Assembly (NCBI RefSeq): GCF_947172395.1
Contig: NC_069095.1
Coordinates: forward strand, 3,658,001-3,722,000
DNA from: Bicyclus anynana
Taxonomy: Eukaryota; Arthropoda; Insecta; Lepidoptera; Nymphalidae
DNA: 64,000 bases
Direction: 5' to 3'
The notes beneath the pieces were generated by a model. That model was given only the letters and a program-made list of their open reading frames with translations, was not told the origin of the DNA and made no database searches. Shown here piece after piece: positions 21,190 through 32,000 of this stretch (position 1 is its first letter; each line of letters opens with the position of its first letter). The translations under genes were made by a program, and so were the position numbers.

Positions 21190-23166
21190 CTGAAACAAAC
21201 AGACAAAATATATTTAATTTGAGGGTATACCTTTACACTGCTGAAATGAAATCCGAGAAGTATACGATATTTAGATATAACTATACGATAAACTGTTGTC
21301 ATATTTACTCTATATTAACCAACCATTCGTAAAATGTATAATGACAGGGGCCGATGATGGTCTCTGAGACACAGGGGTGTAATCGACGGCCTCCGTGGCG
21401 CAATGGTATACGCGGTGGATTTACAAAACGGAGGTCCTGGGTTCGATCCCCGGCTGGGCAGATTGAGATTTTGTTAATTTGTCCAGGTCTGGCTGGTGGG
21501 AGGCTTCGGCCGTGGCTAGTTACCACCCTACCGGCAAAGACCTGCCGTGTAGAATCCATCCTCCTCCTAACAAGTTAGCCCGCTTCCATCTTAGACTGCA
21601 TCATCACTTACCATCAGGTGAGACTGTAGTCAAGGGCTAACCTGTAAAAAATAAAAAAAAAAAAAAACTACCAACTTCCAAACTCTAGGCTGCTACTAAA
21701 CTAATAAAGATTTCTACCTTCATTTCTAATTTGTTTGTTGGTAAACAGTACCTACACATCGATTAGGGCTGTAGTATAGGACCTCACGATCCGAATCTAT
21801 GTAGACTAACCTCTGTACCAGGGAGGCAGTTTAGTTACAAATATATAAATAGTATTAAAAACGACCGTTTGGTGCCAGCAACAGCAACGTTCAACAACAA
21901 TGCAGTTTTCAATTACGTTGATAGCGTCGCGGCACGGGCTCCCTATTGTGCTTTAATAACTTAAGTGGATTCCTTTTCTAGAGCACTACAAATGTTCATG
22001 GGACTAGGAGAGGTTATCATACAGTTTTGACACAAAAATAATAATTCATAAAACAAACTTTTATACGTAATATTACAATAGGACATTTTACAATCATTTT
22101 CCTTCTCACGAATAGTAATAATCATTGTAAGCAAAAACTAAATTTTTATTTAGTTGAAATGGGGGGGGGGGGGCGGAAAGGTTATACAAAACATAATAAA
22201 GTAAAGCACAAAGGTTAGGTAAATATTATACCTTTTATGACCCTTTTCCTTTTAATCAATTATTATTACAGTTTCATAAAACGAATTATAGTTTAAAATT
22301 TTGAAAATACGAACTAGAAATAATAATACAAAATAGTATACTTTCACTTGTAATAACTTTTTGATAGTTTGACCGATTTACATGTAACTTACAGTTTTTT
22401 TACACGTTATGCCCTTTAATTTGATTCAAGTACATTTAAAAATATTAAAATATTTCACTTCCATATCCTACAAACGGATGAAACATATCCAAGCCATCGC
22501 TTTTATTTTCATTATTTGCAAAAACGATTCATGCGTTTAAGGCTACGCAGCCAATTACAGGCAGACACACAAATCGCTCAAAGTTGTAAATGCTTTTTTT
22601 AAGGTTAAAAATAGTGTTAAAGAAGCTAAACCTAATACTTTTCAAAAAAGAAAATGAAATGTGGACATTGTAGGATTTCGCAGGGTGCCCGAATAGGAAA
22701 ATGCTTGGAAATTCACTACCAACCATTAACCTGAGGCGTATTTGTTAGCCCCCCTGTGCCTGTTATTTCCCCAGTCACTATACCTTTCAAACTGAAACAG
22801 CAAGTTTGCTTAGCGGCAGAATAATTAGGTGCCTATGTGTTCTGTACTACCTACTGTTTCATAAAAAGTCATACTACCTTCATTTACTCGTACTTCTTAA
22901 TTCGTATGGACTTTTTTATCTGAATTAAAACCACTCTCATTAATCTCAACTAGAATTGACAAGATACCAGTTTTTACAATACATGATAGCCATCTAACCT
23001 ACGCGTCATCGTCAAGGCCGAGTGTAGCAATAAATACTTTGATCTTAATCACTCATCGACTAAGGGTGCCATACGAGTATACATACCTACCAATATTACG
23101 ATTATTTTTTTAATCGTATGTTTCTGAATCTGAATCGTATGATTCTCATCCTCAGAAGAGACTCGT
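21190..23166. other. No gene seen beyond the SINE; KDM1A upstream intron expected
   Basis: Apart from SINE A at 21387-21667 this is AT-rich DNA. It includes a run of about 13 G at 22160-22173 inside AAAT-rich sequence. No LSD1 exon motif (WDQDD, HFANLEF) was found on the minus strand. Confidence 0.6.
21387..21667 (+). mobile_element. SINE family A, full-length tRNA-derived copy
   Basis: The head reads GGCCTCCGTGGCGCAATGGT (A-box region) and GGTTCGATCCC (B box), the two internal RNA polymerase III promoter elements of a tRNA-derived SINE. The body reads CTGGCTGGTGGGAGGCTTCG, AGTTACCACCCTACCGGC, TAGCCCGCTTCCATC, ACCATCAGGTGAGACTG, and it ends in an A-rich tail. It is not a functional tRNA: no cloverleaf or CCA-ready end follows the B box. 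It lies about 200 bases upstream of the KDM1A exon at 21037-21189, on the opposite strand. Open frames here on both strands are incidental. Confidence 0.9.
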
Positions 23167-23203
23167 GCTCAACAGTCAGCCGAAAATGGGTTGTTAATGA
23201 TGG
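23167..23203 (+). repeat. SINE B tail fragment
   Basis: GCTCAACAGTCAGCCG and AAATGGGTTGTTAATGATGG match the 3' end of SINE B (compare 30580-30602). Only about 35 bases are left. Confidence 0.5.
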
Positions 23204-23999
23204 CTTTCAAATGAATATAGATATTTTTAACGATATGTAATATACAAAAACACCGAAAACCATAGGTGTAGAAAATGTGTGGCTCTCTTAACAGTGGAAT
23301 AAATAAGTGACTTTGATAAAAAGATTTAAAACGAAATAAGCGTAACATGCATTCACTCGACAAACATATTTATATTCGAGATAAGTAAAAAATGTATGAA
23401 TAAAATAACAATTGTCAATGGAATATAAAGTTACACCCACTTGGTACATTCAAACGGCCAACGTATTTGTGTCTGTGTGGGTGAAACATTTAGTCATAAT
23501 GATTGTATACTTTTTACCTCTTTATAAATAAGCAATAGGTCGAACAATAGGGTCGTGGGGTCAAATGCAATGTCACGGAGGATAATTTGACAATCATTCA
23601 CAGCTCATTTCCACGTTTTAGAAATGTGAACTGTTTTTTCATTGGATGTCGCTTTTTGGTTTGTCGTAGGTCTGAAATTGCATGCAAAAAAAAATATACT
23701 GCTTGTTATCCTAATATTTTCACAGGAATGGAATTATACTGTTAAATACAGGAAACCTAATACAGGTAGTTTTTAGTTTAGTAGTTTTAGTTTAGTATTT
23801 ATGTAGTTTTGACGTTTTATTTTTCATAAAAATATAAAAAAAATATTATTCTTTTTTGAAAATTATTCAACATAAGTGAACGAAATTGCCCATATTACAA
23901 TGGCTTTCACAATTACTATGCTAATACACATTAGCAACAAAAAATAAAATCCTTTTAACAGTATGGTTGTACCGACTTTACTTCCCTATTATAATTAAT

Positions 24000-24126
24000 C
24001 GTACCTACGAGTATGTCCTTTCTATTGATCAGTTTGAAGGCGGTACAAAAAAACAAAATTGACTTTAAGAAACTATTAGGCATAGCACCACCTTCAAACC
24101 GATCAATATAAAGGACATAGATACGA
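24000..24126. mobile_element. MITE-like inverted repeat
   Basis: Left arm: CGTACCTACGAGTATGTCCT, TCTATTGATCAGTTTGAAGG. Right arm reversed: CGTATCTATGTCCTTTATAT, TGATCGGTTTGAAGGTGG. The short centre holds AAATTGACTTTAAGAAAC. About 127 bp and non-coding. Confidence 0.7.
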
Positions 24127-25006
24127 TGTAATTTTTCGCATTTAAGAGTAATGCATCTTTGAAGTACCTATATTAAATTTTTTTGTAAAAAATAGGTTGT
24201 TTAATAAGTCGGTTTACGGACGATAGTTAAACGTGACAACATCATAAGAAAATACTGATGGAATGGTTGCATTTTTCAAAAGAAAATGTTTGTTTTTCTA
24301 AAATACTGTTATAATCTTTATAGATCAAAATTATATTTTATTTCTTTTAAAAAAAATTGGCCACCCTAGAGCGAAGGTACGACACATGACGTCATCTTTT
24401 TTCAAGCGTGTAGGCTTCATCGAATTATAAGACGTAACGTCAAAGGATTTTAATTTTGTGTATATTTAATTAAATTACATATATTATAAGAAAATGTTTA
24501 TTTCTATTGAACTACTAGTTTTTCTCGGGCAAGTGAACTTTAGATATTAGATACACAAGGGTGCACTCTAACAGCAAGCCAGCGGAATACGGGTACAATT
24601 TAACTGTATTACCTTAGCTTGTCGTCGGAACTGGCCATTCGGACAAACTGACCGAAACTAGCAACGATTACTGTTTAGACATTTACTTTAAATTAGTCGG
24701 AGTGCTTGCCGTTGCAGACTCACTTCGGTAACAGTGAAATTGTGTTTGTGTCTATTCATATACTTTCAAACAACTGTTGAAATAATGAATTGACTTTGTC
24801 GAACTACGATTATTTTCCGATACGATAAGAGGAAATGTTATATTGAAATACCGTGCTGGGTACTGGATTCTGGATTGCAAAGTCCAAAGTCGATAAATCT
24901 CGGAATACAGAAAACTCCAGAAGGTGTGATCGCGCATAGGACTGAAGCCGTTGAATTTTTTTTTTTTTGGCGTTGTTTGTCGAAGTATGCGGTGTAGTGT
25001 GACGTG

Positions 25007-25204
25007 CTTTAAGGAAGAGGCCACACGGTGCGGTGCGGCGCCGCGCCGGAGACGTTTTGCCGCATCGCTGTACACAATAATACATTGTAATCTTTGGTAC
25101 ACACGCGGAGTGCGGCGCCGCAGTATAGTAGGTGCGGAGTGTAGCATTTAATTGATATTTGTATGCAAGACGCCGCAGCGGTGCCGTGTGGCCTCTCCCT
25201 TAAG
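25007..25204. mobile_element. MITE-like element, AGAGGCCACACGG ends
   Basis: Left end CTTTAAGGAAGAGGCCACAC and right end reversed CTTAAGGGAGAGGCCACACG, with a GC-rich CGGTGCGGCG sub-terminal stretch in both. The 131- and 91-codon open frames crossing this region on the minus strand run from AT-rich flank into the GC-rich element and are chance frames. Confidence 0.75.
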
Positions 25205-25394
25205 GTACAATTTTTGGACACAATGTCGGCTGAAAGTGGCTTCTGGTGTTTTCTGTATTCTGAGCGATAAATGTAGGGTAAGACAGTAAGTCCATTAAAC
25301 TTATTATTAACGGAATAATTAAACTATACTGATAACCCAGCCAATCAAACCAAATAAAGAGATAAACTTCGGAATGGGAGATAATAAGTTTTTT

Positions 25395-25612
25395 AGTTAC
25401 ACTATTTCATAGAAATTAAATATCACGTGTCTCAAACGGTGAAGGAAAAAATCGTGAGGAAACCTGCACACCAGAGAATTTCTTAATTCTCTGCGTGCGT
25501 GAAGTCTGCCAATCCGCATTGAGCTAGCGTTATGGACTATTGGCCTAACCCCTCTCATTCTGAAGAAACTCAAGCTCAGCAGTGAGTCGAATATGAGTTG
25601 ATAATGATAATT
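25395..25612 (+). repeat. SINE family B, head-truncated copy, plus strand
   Basis: Reverse orientation of the 7377 copy: ATATCACGTGTCTCAAACGG, TGAAGTCTGCCAATCCGCAT, CCTAACCCCTCTCATTCTGA, ATATGAGTTGATAATGATAA. The tRNA-like head is missing. The antisense frame 25397-25624 is therefore not a gene. Confidence 0.8.
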
Positions 25613-27189
25613 AATGAACCACACAAAACTATCCTTACCGTTCTGGCAATAGTGTGAATTCCTGAGCCTTACAATGTATTACGAAGCACACAAACGAGTT
25701 TAGGCCCGTCAAATCTGTACGACATTATTGCAGCCATATCTCACGAACACGCATACACAATCCTAATGAATGGCAACCCTAAGTGCCATAAAAGGTGACC
25801 GCGAATACGACACAGACAAACTGGCTGGGATATTGCACGATTTTGGGTGTGCTCTCGGCCTAATGTGTATTTATTGCATTGTTTTATAACTTCTATCAAG
25901 CAGCCAAATGCGGATTCACCCGCTTAGATCCCTTTCCTGTACGAACATGGAGATAAAATATAGCCTTTTGTTGCCTCCCTGCCATACGATAGTTTATCCT
26001 GGTTTCCATCTGATATCTGATTGTGTTAATGAGTATATAAATGATAAAAAAGCTTGGTGTTAAACTGTATTATACGACTGTGTGCTTAGTTTTAAATAAG
26101 TTTGTAAAATGGTGGTAAACAAAAACAATAAACCTTGGCTGAGTTTGTTGTGGGCTCTTCTCGGACCAAAGAGCGTTTGGAACCCTCGTAACGTAAATTT
26201 TAAGTTTTCGACTATTATTACCACCATTAGATTAAATTAAATTATGAAACTAGCCATAGTGAATTAAATGAATTTTAAATTTTCATCCTTGATCTATAGA
26301 GGGTAGAACTGTAGTAGTAACTCAAGCGATTCCGGTGATAATTGATAATGTTTCTCTGTGTATATGCCATCCCTGACACGTATAGCGTCAAACCTATAGT
26401 CTGGCAAGTTCGATGATGACACTCCCATGATATGCGGGCGACGAGGGGAAAGACTGCGCGGGTGTAAAATCGTGAAAGTGAGGTGCATCAGTCGTCGGTT
26501 TTTCATTCATCGCTACACGCCCCTCGGCCTGCGCGGCCCCTTAGTGTTACGAACGATGTTGCCAAGTTATAGTCAAGACATACCACGATAGCTGTGCGCA
26601 GTATACGATATCAGTCCATGGGATACGAGATTCAGCGTGTGAGTGTGATTTAGTCTTCCTCCGATAATCAGAAGTGGAATTTTGTCGTTTCTCCGTCACT
26701 TTTATTTTGAAATTTATTAGCTCAATGTTTATTTTAATAAAAGTGAAGAATTTGAATGCTATTAATATGCTATTAATTTTTGCGTTCGACGTCGCAATCA
26801 TAAAAGTAGGTTAGTTATTTAAAAATATCTATTAACTTGTTTTTGGCTTTAGATCGCGTCAAATCGCGGGGCACAACATGTCGCATAAAACATAAAATAC
26901 ATAATTAACCGTTTTTTAGTTACACTATTTCCTAGTGGACTTTAAATTGTATTGTGCCCTAGTATAAGGTAAGAAGACCGGTTAGAACCATATATAACTA
27001 CTTATAATGTGTGTTATGATATTCCATCATCCCCCGCGGAACGCGAGTTTGAGGTGAAATATTCTGAAAATTGCTACAAGCCTGCTGCGAATGAAATACA
27101 TTACAATCTAGAAGTGCCAAAGTTTTTATTTTAGTTAAAACATGTACTTTTCATAATATGATTTTTGGAATACATTTTTTTTTGTTTTT
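25613..27189. other. No secure gene; LINE-like fragments
   Basis: TTGGCTGAGTTTGTTGTGGG with TTTTCGACTATTATTACCAC (26137-26230) is shared with 44093-44165. The minus-strand frame at 26294-26506 (LPDYRFDAIRVRDGIY) looks like part of a dispersed repeat, not a gene. TTTTTAGTTACACTATTTC at 26913-26931 also occurs at 25390-25408. The remainder is unremarkable. Confidence 0.5.
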
Positions 27190-27345
27190 TTTTTTATACC
27201 ATATTTGCCATATTTTTTTTATAATATGACCAATATTCCCGTTCTCCTTCAACTAGTCGGGAAAGACTGTGCTAGGAGTGAGTACGACAATAGACCAACA
27301 GGGCAGGGATCGAACCACCACCCCTCGGTTTACCACCCCACATTA
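27190..27345 (-). mobile_element. SINE family D, tRNA-like, minus strand
   Basis: Reversed, it has the B-box-like GGTTCGATCCC, then CTGTTGGTCTATTGTCGTAC, CACTCCTAGCACAGTCTTTC, GGGAATATTGGTCATATT and a T/A-rich end. The copy at 61107-61270 shares every block in the same order. Confidence 0.75.
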
Positions 27346-27656
27346 CAATCTGCTAAAGTTTTTATTATAGTTTGAAAAAAAAACATATACTTTCATAATA
27401 TTAATATTATATGAGAAATCAGTAATGTCTTGACGACACGCGGCTTACTCTTGATGTTTGCATCCGCCATTGAAATAACGAAAAATACTGAAGGCAATAT
27501 TGTTCGAAATTCAGTTGAATTTTTTAAATGCTTGAGTAGCTTTAATCACGACTATCGTAATCGTATCGTATCGTAGTAACAGGTAAGAAAAAAAAAACAA
27601 TTGATCATTTTTTAATGTACAAAACAGTTAAAGTAAGATTTTCTTTCAAATAAAAA

Positions 27657-27815
27657 TTAGATGCCACTTCTAGTGAACGATAAAGCCGCGGAACCCACCC
27701 CGAACATCCTCTGCACGTTAGCATAGTTCATGCACCCACGGAACTTCTCATTGTCGGGTAGTTTTAGAACCGCTTTAGCAATTTCGGCTTTGTGGCGTTG
27801 TATGGAATTTTTGCT
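27657..27815 (-). CDS. Unidentified 52-codon open segment, possible terminal exon or gene remnant
   Basis: On the minus strand a frame opens after a TAA at about 27816 and runs to a TAA at 27659-27657. It includes HKAEIAKAVLKLPDNEKFRG and, after that, MNYANVQRMFGVGSAALSF. Base composition is richer in G and C than its surroundings and the residue mix is protein-like: charged, amphipathic, few repeats. There is no methionine before residue 29, so it would be the last exon of something (a possible AG lies at about 27814-27815, with a poor pyrimidine tract) or a decayed remnant. I do not recognise the family. Function unknown. Confidence 0.35.
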   Translation of the reverse strand, partial: SKNSIQRHKAEIAKAVLKLPDNEKFRGCMNYANVQRMFGVGSAALSFTRSGI

Positions 27816-29372
27816 TTATGATCTAACCCCGCTATATTGCCACGCTTTTGAACGTGGGAGTCCCGATCAGATACTTCATTGTTCCCTTTGAACTTTCCCT
27901 TGTTTTGAATAATTTTGAAATTAATTGGTTTTTCTGATTACATAATATTCAAAACTTTACAATGTTTGGATAAGCTCATAATGAAATTAAACTTAATTAT
28001 TGGAAATGGTTTTCGTTTCGTTTCAATCTCGATATTTTCCTGGAACACTGCTTCTACTAACACTTCGTAACCTACCCTACATTTCTGTTTCTTAACCCTT
28101 TACGTGCGGACTTTGCGTAAAAGCGATTTCATAACATTTCAATTTGAGTCACAATTTAACTATACATTTTCATCATCATCGCATCACGTTCCCAACGGTA
28201 TAGCTTTGTAGCCTTCTGATCTTACATATTGATAATAGCCATAAGCCATAATAAGCCAGAAAATAATCTAACTTAACTTATATTATTAAACAATACATCT
28301 AGCTGTACCAGGGTATTCATCTTGTCCACATCCAATTAATGTCAAATTTTACAAATCTAAGTGTTTTACCCTTACCATACAACAATAACAACCTTAGTTT
28401 CATCTCAATTTGATGAATAACGAAAATAAAATAGGAAACGAAAATAAAGGAAAATATTAAATTTTATAAATATTTCATTTGAAATTAAACATTTCTAATT
28501 TGTTGAAATAATATTTATTATATATTTATCTTTTTGTTTTTCCCCCAATACTAATTCGTTATATTTTATTTATTTTGAAAAGAAAAGTTAATTTTTATAC
28601 AATAGTTAATCTATAAGTAACCGGTTCAAAATCTAAGTATTAACAATATATTAATTTTATAGTTGCTAAATAAAAAGTGGAAGTTTTTGATATTTAGTTT
28701 TACTTTGTTAGAGTATCGATAATTTACTTTGCTAGAAGTGTCAAAAATGACATCTTGCATCAGTCATAGACAATACGCAGGCATAATGTGTAAATTAGTA
28801 AATAGACCCGTCTAATACACTGTAATCTTTGGACCCGTCCCGTAGACGCGGCGCTAATGTCTTAATGGCGTTCAATGTCATTTGGTAATGGCGGTCTTAT
28901 TGTAATTATTTGTTTTTTGTTAGTTCAAGTTTTAGCCGCGGGACTTTTTCGTAGCGCGGAGTCTACGCTCGGAGTTTTCAGTTAATAATGTTAATTGTTC
29001 CTGTTTTACATCGTGGCATTAACTTCTGTTTTTTTTTCGGGATCCCCACCAATTGTAACCATTACAGTTTTAATTTGTATAATGCCGTTCACAAACGCAC
29101 CTTTAATTGCGGCGATTACGCATCGCAACGCAAAATTATTCAAATTAAGCTTAATTTAATGTTGTTCAAAGCAAACGAATTGTGCGTATTTTTTTTCCGC
29201 GCGGCGTGCTAATGGGCGATTCCTGAATTAAATTCGCCGATCGTAAATTCCGTCGTGCCATGTAGCATAAACAACACTTATCTACACAGGTAGCGGGCCT
29301 ATCTTGGATTAAATTTTGCTGCTGAATTTATTTTTGACTGTATAAAATATTTTTGTGTAACGGTGGGGACTA
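27816..29372. other. No gene seen; possible regulatory block at 28.80-29.28 kb
   Basis: Most is AT-rich and featureless. From about 28800 to 29280 the composition becomes more mixed, with homeodomain-like TTAATGG and TAATTG cores and no repeat that I recognise. This suggests, but does not show, a conserved noncoding element. Confidence 0.3.
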
Positions 29373-29949
29373 AGAGCCTGCAATAGCCAGACATACCGCA
29401 TTTTATTAAGGTTGAAAGTTTGTCAACCTATTCTCCTACCATAAGTAAATACGGTAGCCAATTATGGAGTTTGGACTGTGTTGGCTTCGAAAGGTAGCAA
29501 GCTTCAAGGGTGCAGACTCTCAACCATCTAAGTATAATATGGCAAGTCACTTATCTCAGCGACAGCCCTCTCTAAAAGCAGCGTTAAAAATCTAACTTTT
29601 CTTTTGACTTTAAGGGTTTCTAAGGAAATGTTGCCACGAAGCTAAGGGTGTACGGACTGGAGACACGATTATTTATCATATCCTTTAAAAAATATACACT
29701 TTATACTTGGTTAAGTATCTGGACTCATTAAACACTTAAAACCATAAATAAAAAAAAATATTTGTTAGCACATACCAGAACTACAGAAATAACTTGAAAT
29801 TTATTTTTTCAAAACTACATAAAATTAACCCTGGAAATTGTGTTGTGCCAATAAAATGGACTCACTCGGCTAACATTGTTGCGAGTACATCCCACACACC
29901 CACAACGCTAGCCTAGTAAAATGAGGTATATCTGACTATTGCAGGCTTC
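29373..29949. mobile_element. Inverted-repeat element, AGAGCCTGCAATAGCC ends
   Basis: Left end AGAGCCTGCAATAGCCAGAC followed by ATACCGCATTTTATT; right end reversed AGAAGCCTGCAATAGTCAGA followed by TATACCTCATTTT. About 577 bp with no coding frame. Sub-terminal CTACCATAAGTAAAT and GGTAGCCAATTATG recur in the relative at 60709-61424. Confidence 0.75.
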
Positions 29950-30172
29950 TGTTCTAGTGCTGTTAGCTGTGCGTGTGTTTTTTTACGGTGATTGGACGAT
30001 GATAGTTACTTTTAAACGGAAACGGTAAAACAACGAGTGAACACGGAATGAACGAAATAGGTTCAGGTCGTTTTGTCCCTGTATATCACTTTTAAAACAT
30101 TCGATATAACCTCGAACAGTTATTTTTACAAAATTTTTCGTTACGTTTGATTTTGAACTGGTTATTACATGA

Positions 30173-30478
30173 CATCAACCCATATTCGGCTCACTGCTGA
30201 GCTCGAGTCTCCTCTTAGAATGAGAGGGGTTAGGCCAATAGTCCACCACGCTGGCCCAATGCGGATTGGCAGACTTCATACACGCAGAGAATTAAGATAA
30301 TTCTCTGGTGTGCAGGTTTCCTCACGATGTTTTCCTTCACCGATTGAGACACGTGATATTTAATTTCTTAAAATGCACACAACTGAAAAGTTGAAGGTTC
30401 ATGCCCCAAACCGGATTCGAACCCACACTCTCCGGAATCGGAGGCAGAGGTCATATCCACTGGGCTATCACGGCTCTG
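30173..30478 (-). mobile_element. SINE family B, full-length tRNA-derived copy
   Basis: Reversed, the head reads AGCCGTGATAGCCCAGTGGA (A-box region) and GGTTCGAATCC (B box), followed by TGAACCTTCAACTTTTCAG, the CACGTGTCTCAATCGGTGAA body, TCTGCCAATCCGCATTGGGC and the end AGCCGAATATGGGTTGATG. It resembles SINE A in design but differs in sequence. The small frame at 30373 is incidental. Confidence 0.85.
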
Positions 30479-30496
30479 GTTATTATAGATTAATTA

Positions 30497-30602
30497 TTAG
30501 CTTATCCGCATTTGGCCAGCATGGTGGACTAAGCTCAAACCCCTCTCATTCTGAGAGGAGCCAGGTGCTCAACAGCGAGCCGAATATGGGTTGTAATGCT
30601 GA
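30497..30602 (+). repeat. SINE B tail fragment, plus strand
   Basis: ATCCGCATTTGGCCAGCATG, CTCAAACCCCTCTCATTCTG and CAGCGAGCCGAATATGGGTT match the 3' half of SINE B in forward sense, next to the full copy in reverse. Confidence 0.65.
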
Positions 30603-30605
30603 TTA

Positions 30606-30712
30606 TAGGTTATCATCATCGTCATCATCATCATCATCATATCAGCCGATGGACATCCATTGCAGGACATAGGCCTTTTGTAGGGACTTCCAAACATCAC
30701 GATACTGAGCCA
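30606..30712 (-). repeat. RTE-like 3' end with ATC microsatellite tail
   Basis: An (ATC)n run at 30612-30640 leads into ATATCAGCCGATGGACATCC, GGACATAGGCCTTTTGTAGG and CTTCCAAACATCACGATACT. Reversed, this is the end of the RTE-like element with its (GAT)n tail. Confidence 0.8.
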
Positions 30713-31230
30713 CTATATATAGATTATAGGTTAACTATATATAAAAATAAACTTGTCCTTTTAAATTAATTAAATCATAACTAATAAGAATTTCTGGAGA
30801 TAACAAAAAGTTTTATAACCGTTTGACATAGACTGCTAATACCATAACAATTATCTCTGTAGGACTTTCAATAAATTCATCAAATAAATATTTCCAATAT
30901 AATACTATGTCCTTTGACGATAGCTATTTCCTAAATTACGGAATGAAAGCACCAATTAATATATTGGGAGCAATAGAGCAAACACAACTCGGATGCTAAT
31001 GACTAATGAACCAAATGAGCTGCATGCGTTAACACACCAATTAATACAAATAAATTGATTTGACTAAAGGCAAATAGGTTCAACTAACTATACACTTAAT
31101 CGTACTGTTTAAACTTGCAAACTGAAACAACAAACATTAAGGCGGTCAGATACTACAAAAGTCCTTCGAAAAACTGCAAATTTAAAAAATATCGAATAAT
31201 GCCGACTATAGGCCAATTGCCACGTCATAT

Positions 31231-31328
31231 GCATACTTTCAGTGATGTTTGGAAGTCCCTACAGGCCTATGTCCTGCAGTGGACGTCCATCGGCTGATAT
31301 GATGATGATGATGATGATGATGATGATG
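31231..31328 (+). repeat. RTE-like 3' end with GAT microsatellite tail
   Basis: AGTGATGTTTGGAAGTCCCT, GGCCTATGTCCTGCAGTGGA and TCCATCGGCTGATATGATGA followed by about eight GAT units. Plus-strand orientation, opposite to its neighbours at 30606 and 31641. Confidence 0.85.
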
Positions 31329-31640
31329 CATACTTTCCATAAGTAGAGAACGCGAGCTTAATGGCAAACTCCTTGCACCTAGAAGAGCACGAACTTTTAT
31401 CGGACCGACACTATGGCTTTCGTACGAGCCGGACTGGAGTCTACTGGAGCTCTTCTAGTAAATGTCCTTATCACTTGGGTTGATGCCATTGAGAAACAAA
31501 GCAAATCTTTTACTGTTTCCCCGATATTTCCAAGACTTTTTACCGAGTAGCCACTGCATGACAGTCTTCATAGCACGCTTAGAAATTAAATAGAATTAGG
31601 CTGATTATGATGATTGTGACGTAGTCAGGTAAATACCGGA

Positions 31641-32000
31641 GGATCATCATCATCATCATCATCATTAACATCCGATGAATGTCCACTGATGGACATAGGC
31701 CTCTTGCATGAACTTCCAAACAACACGGTCTCGAGCCGCGAGCATCTAGCCGCTTCCTGCAACCCGCTTGATGTCCTCGGTCCACCTAGTGAGGGGTCTC
31801 CATTCCAGCACCCCAACTTCCATCGGCTCTTCGAACTATGTCGCCTGCCATTGCCACTTAAGCTTCGCGACTCGCTGAGCTATATTAGTGACTTTGGTTA
31901 TTCTGCGGATCTCCTCATTTCTGATTCGATCATGCAGAGAAACCCCAAGCATAGCTCGCTCCATCACCGGGGTATACCTTACGTGAAATGGCGATGACTG
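31641..32000 (-). mobile_element. RTE-like non-LTR retrotransposon, 3' fragment
   Basis: An (ATC)n tail at 31645-31668 leads into the element. Translated in reverse it gives MLGVSLHDRIRNEEIRRITK, then TNIAQRVAKLKWQWQ, the same C-terminal region as the copy at 11933-12262, with frame breaks towards the 3' end. Dead copy. Confidence 0.85.

Noticed and set aside
21388..21460. tRNA gene (GGCCTCCGTGGCGCAATGG ... GGTTCGATCCC)
   Set aside because: A and B boxes are present, but the sequence continues into a SINE body shared by several copies (1452, 13749, 34655, 40236); no proper acceptor stem closes it.
22160..22173. Run of about 13 G as a functional G-quadruplex
   Set aside because: One isolated homopolymer does not make a typical four-tract quadruplex and may be length-miscalled.
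24752..25147. 131-codon minus-strand open frame, the longest in the window
   Set aside because: It runs from AT-rich flank into a palindromic GC-rich MITE (25007-25204), where frames are open on both strands because of composition.
26294..26506. Minus-strand frame with LPDYRFDAIRVRDGIY
   Set aside because: Not LSD1. It resembles dispersed repeat sequence, and no start or splice context supports a gene.
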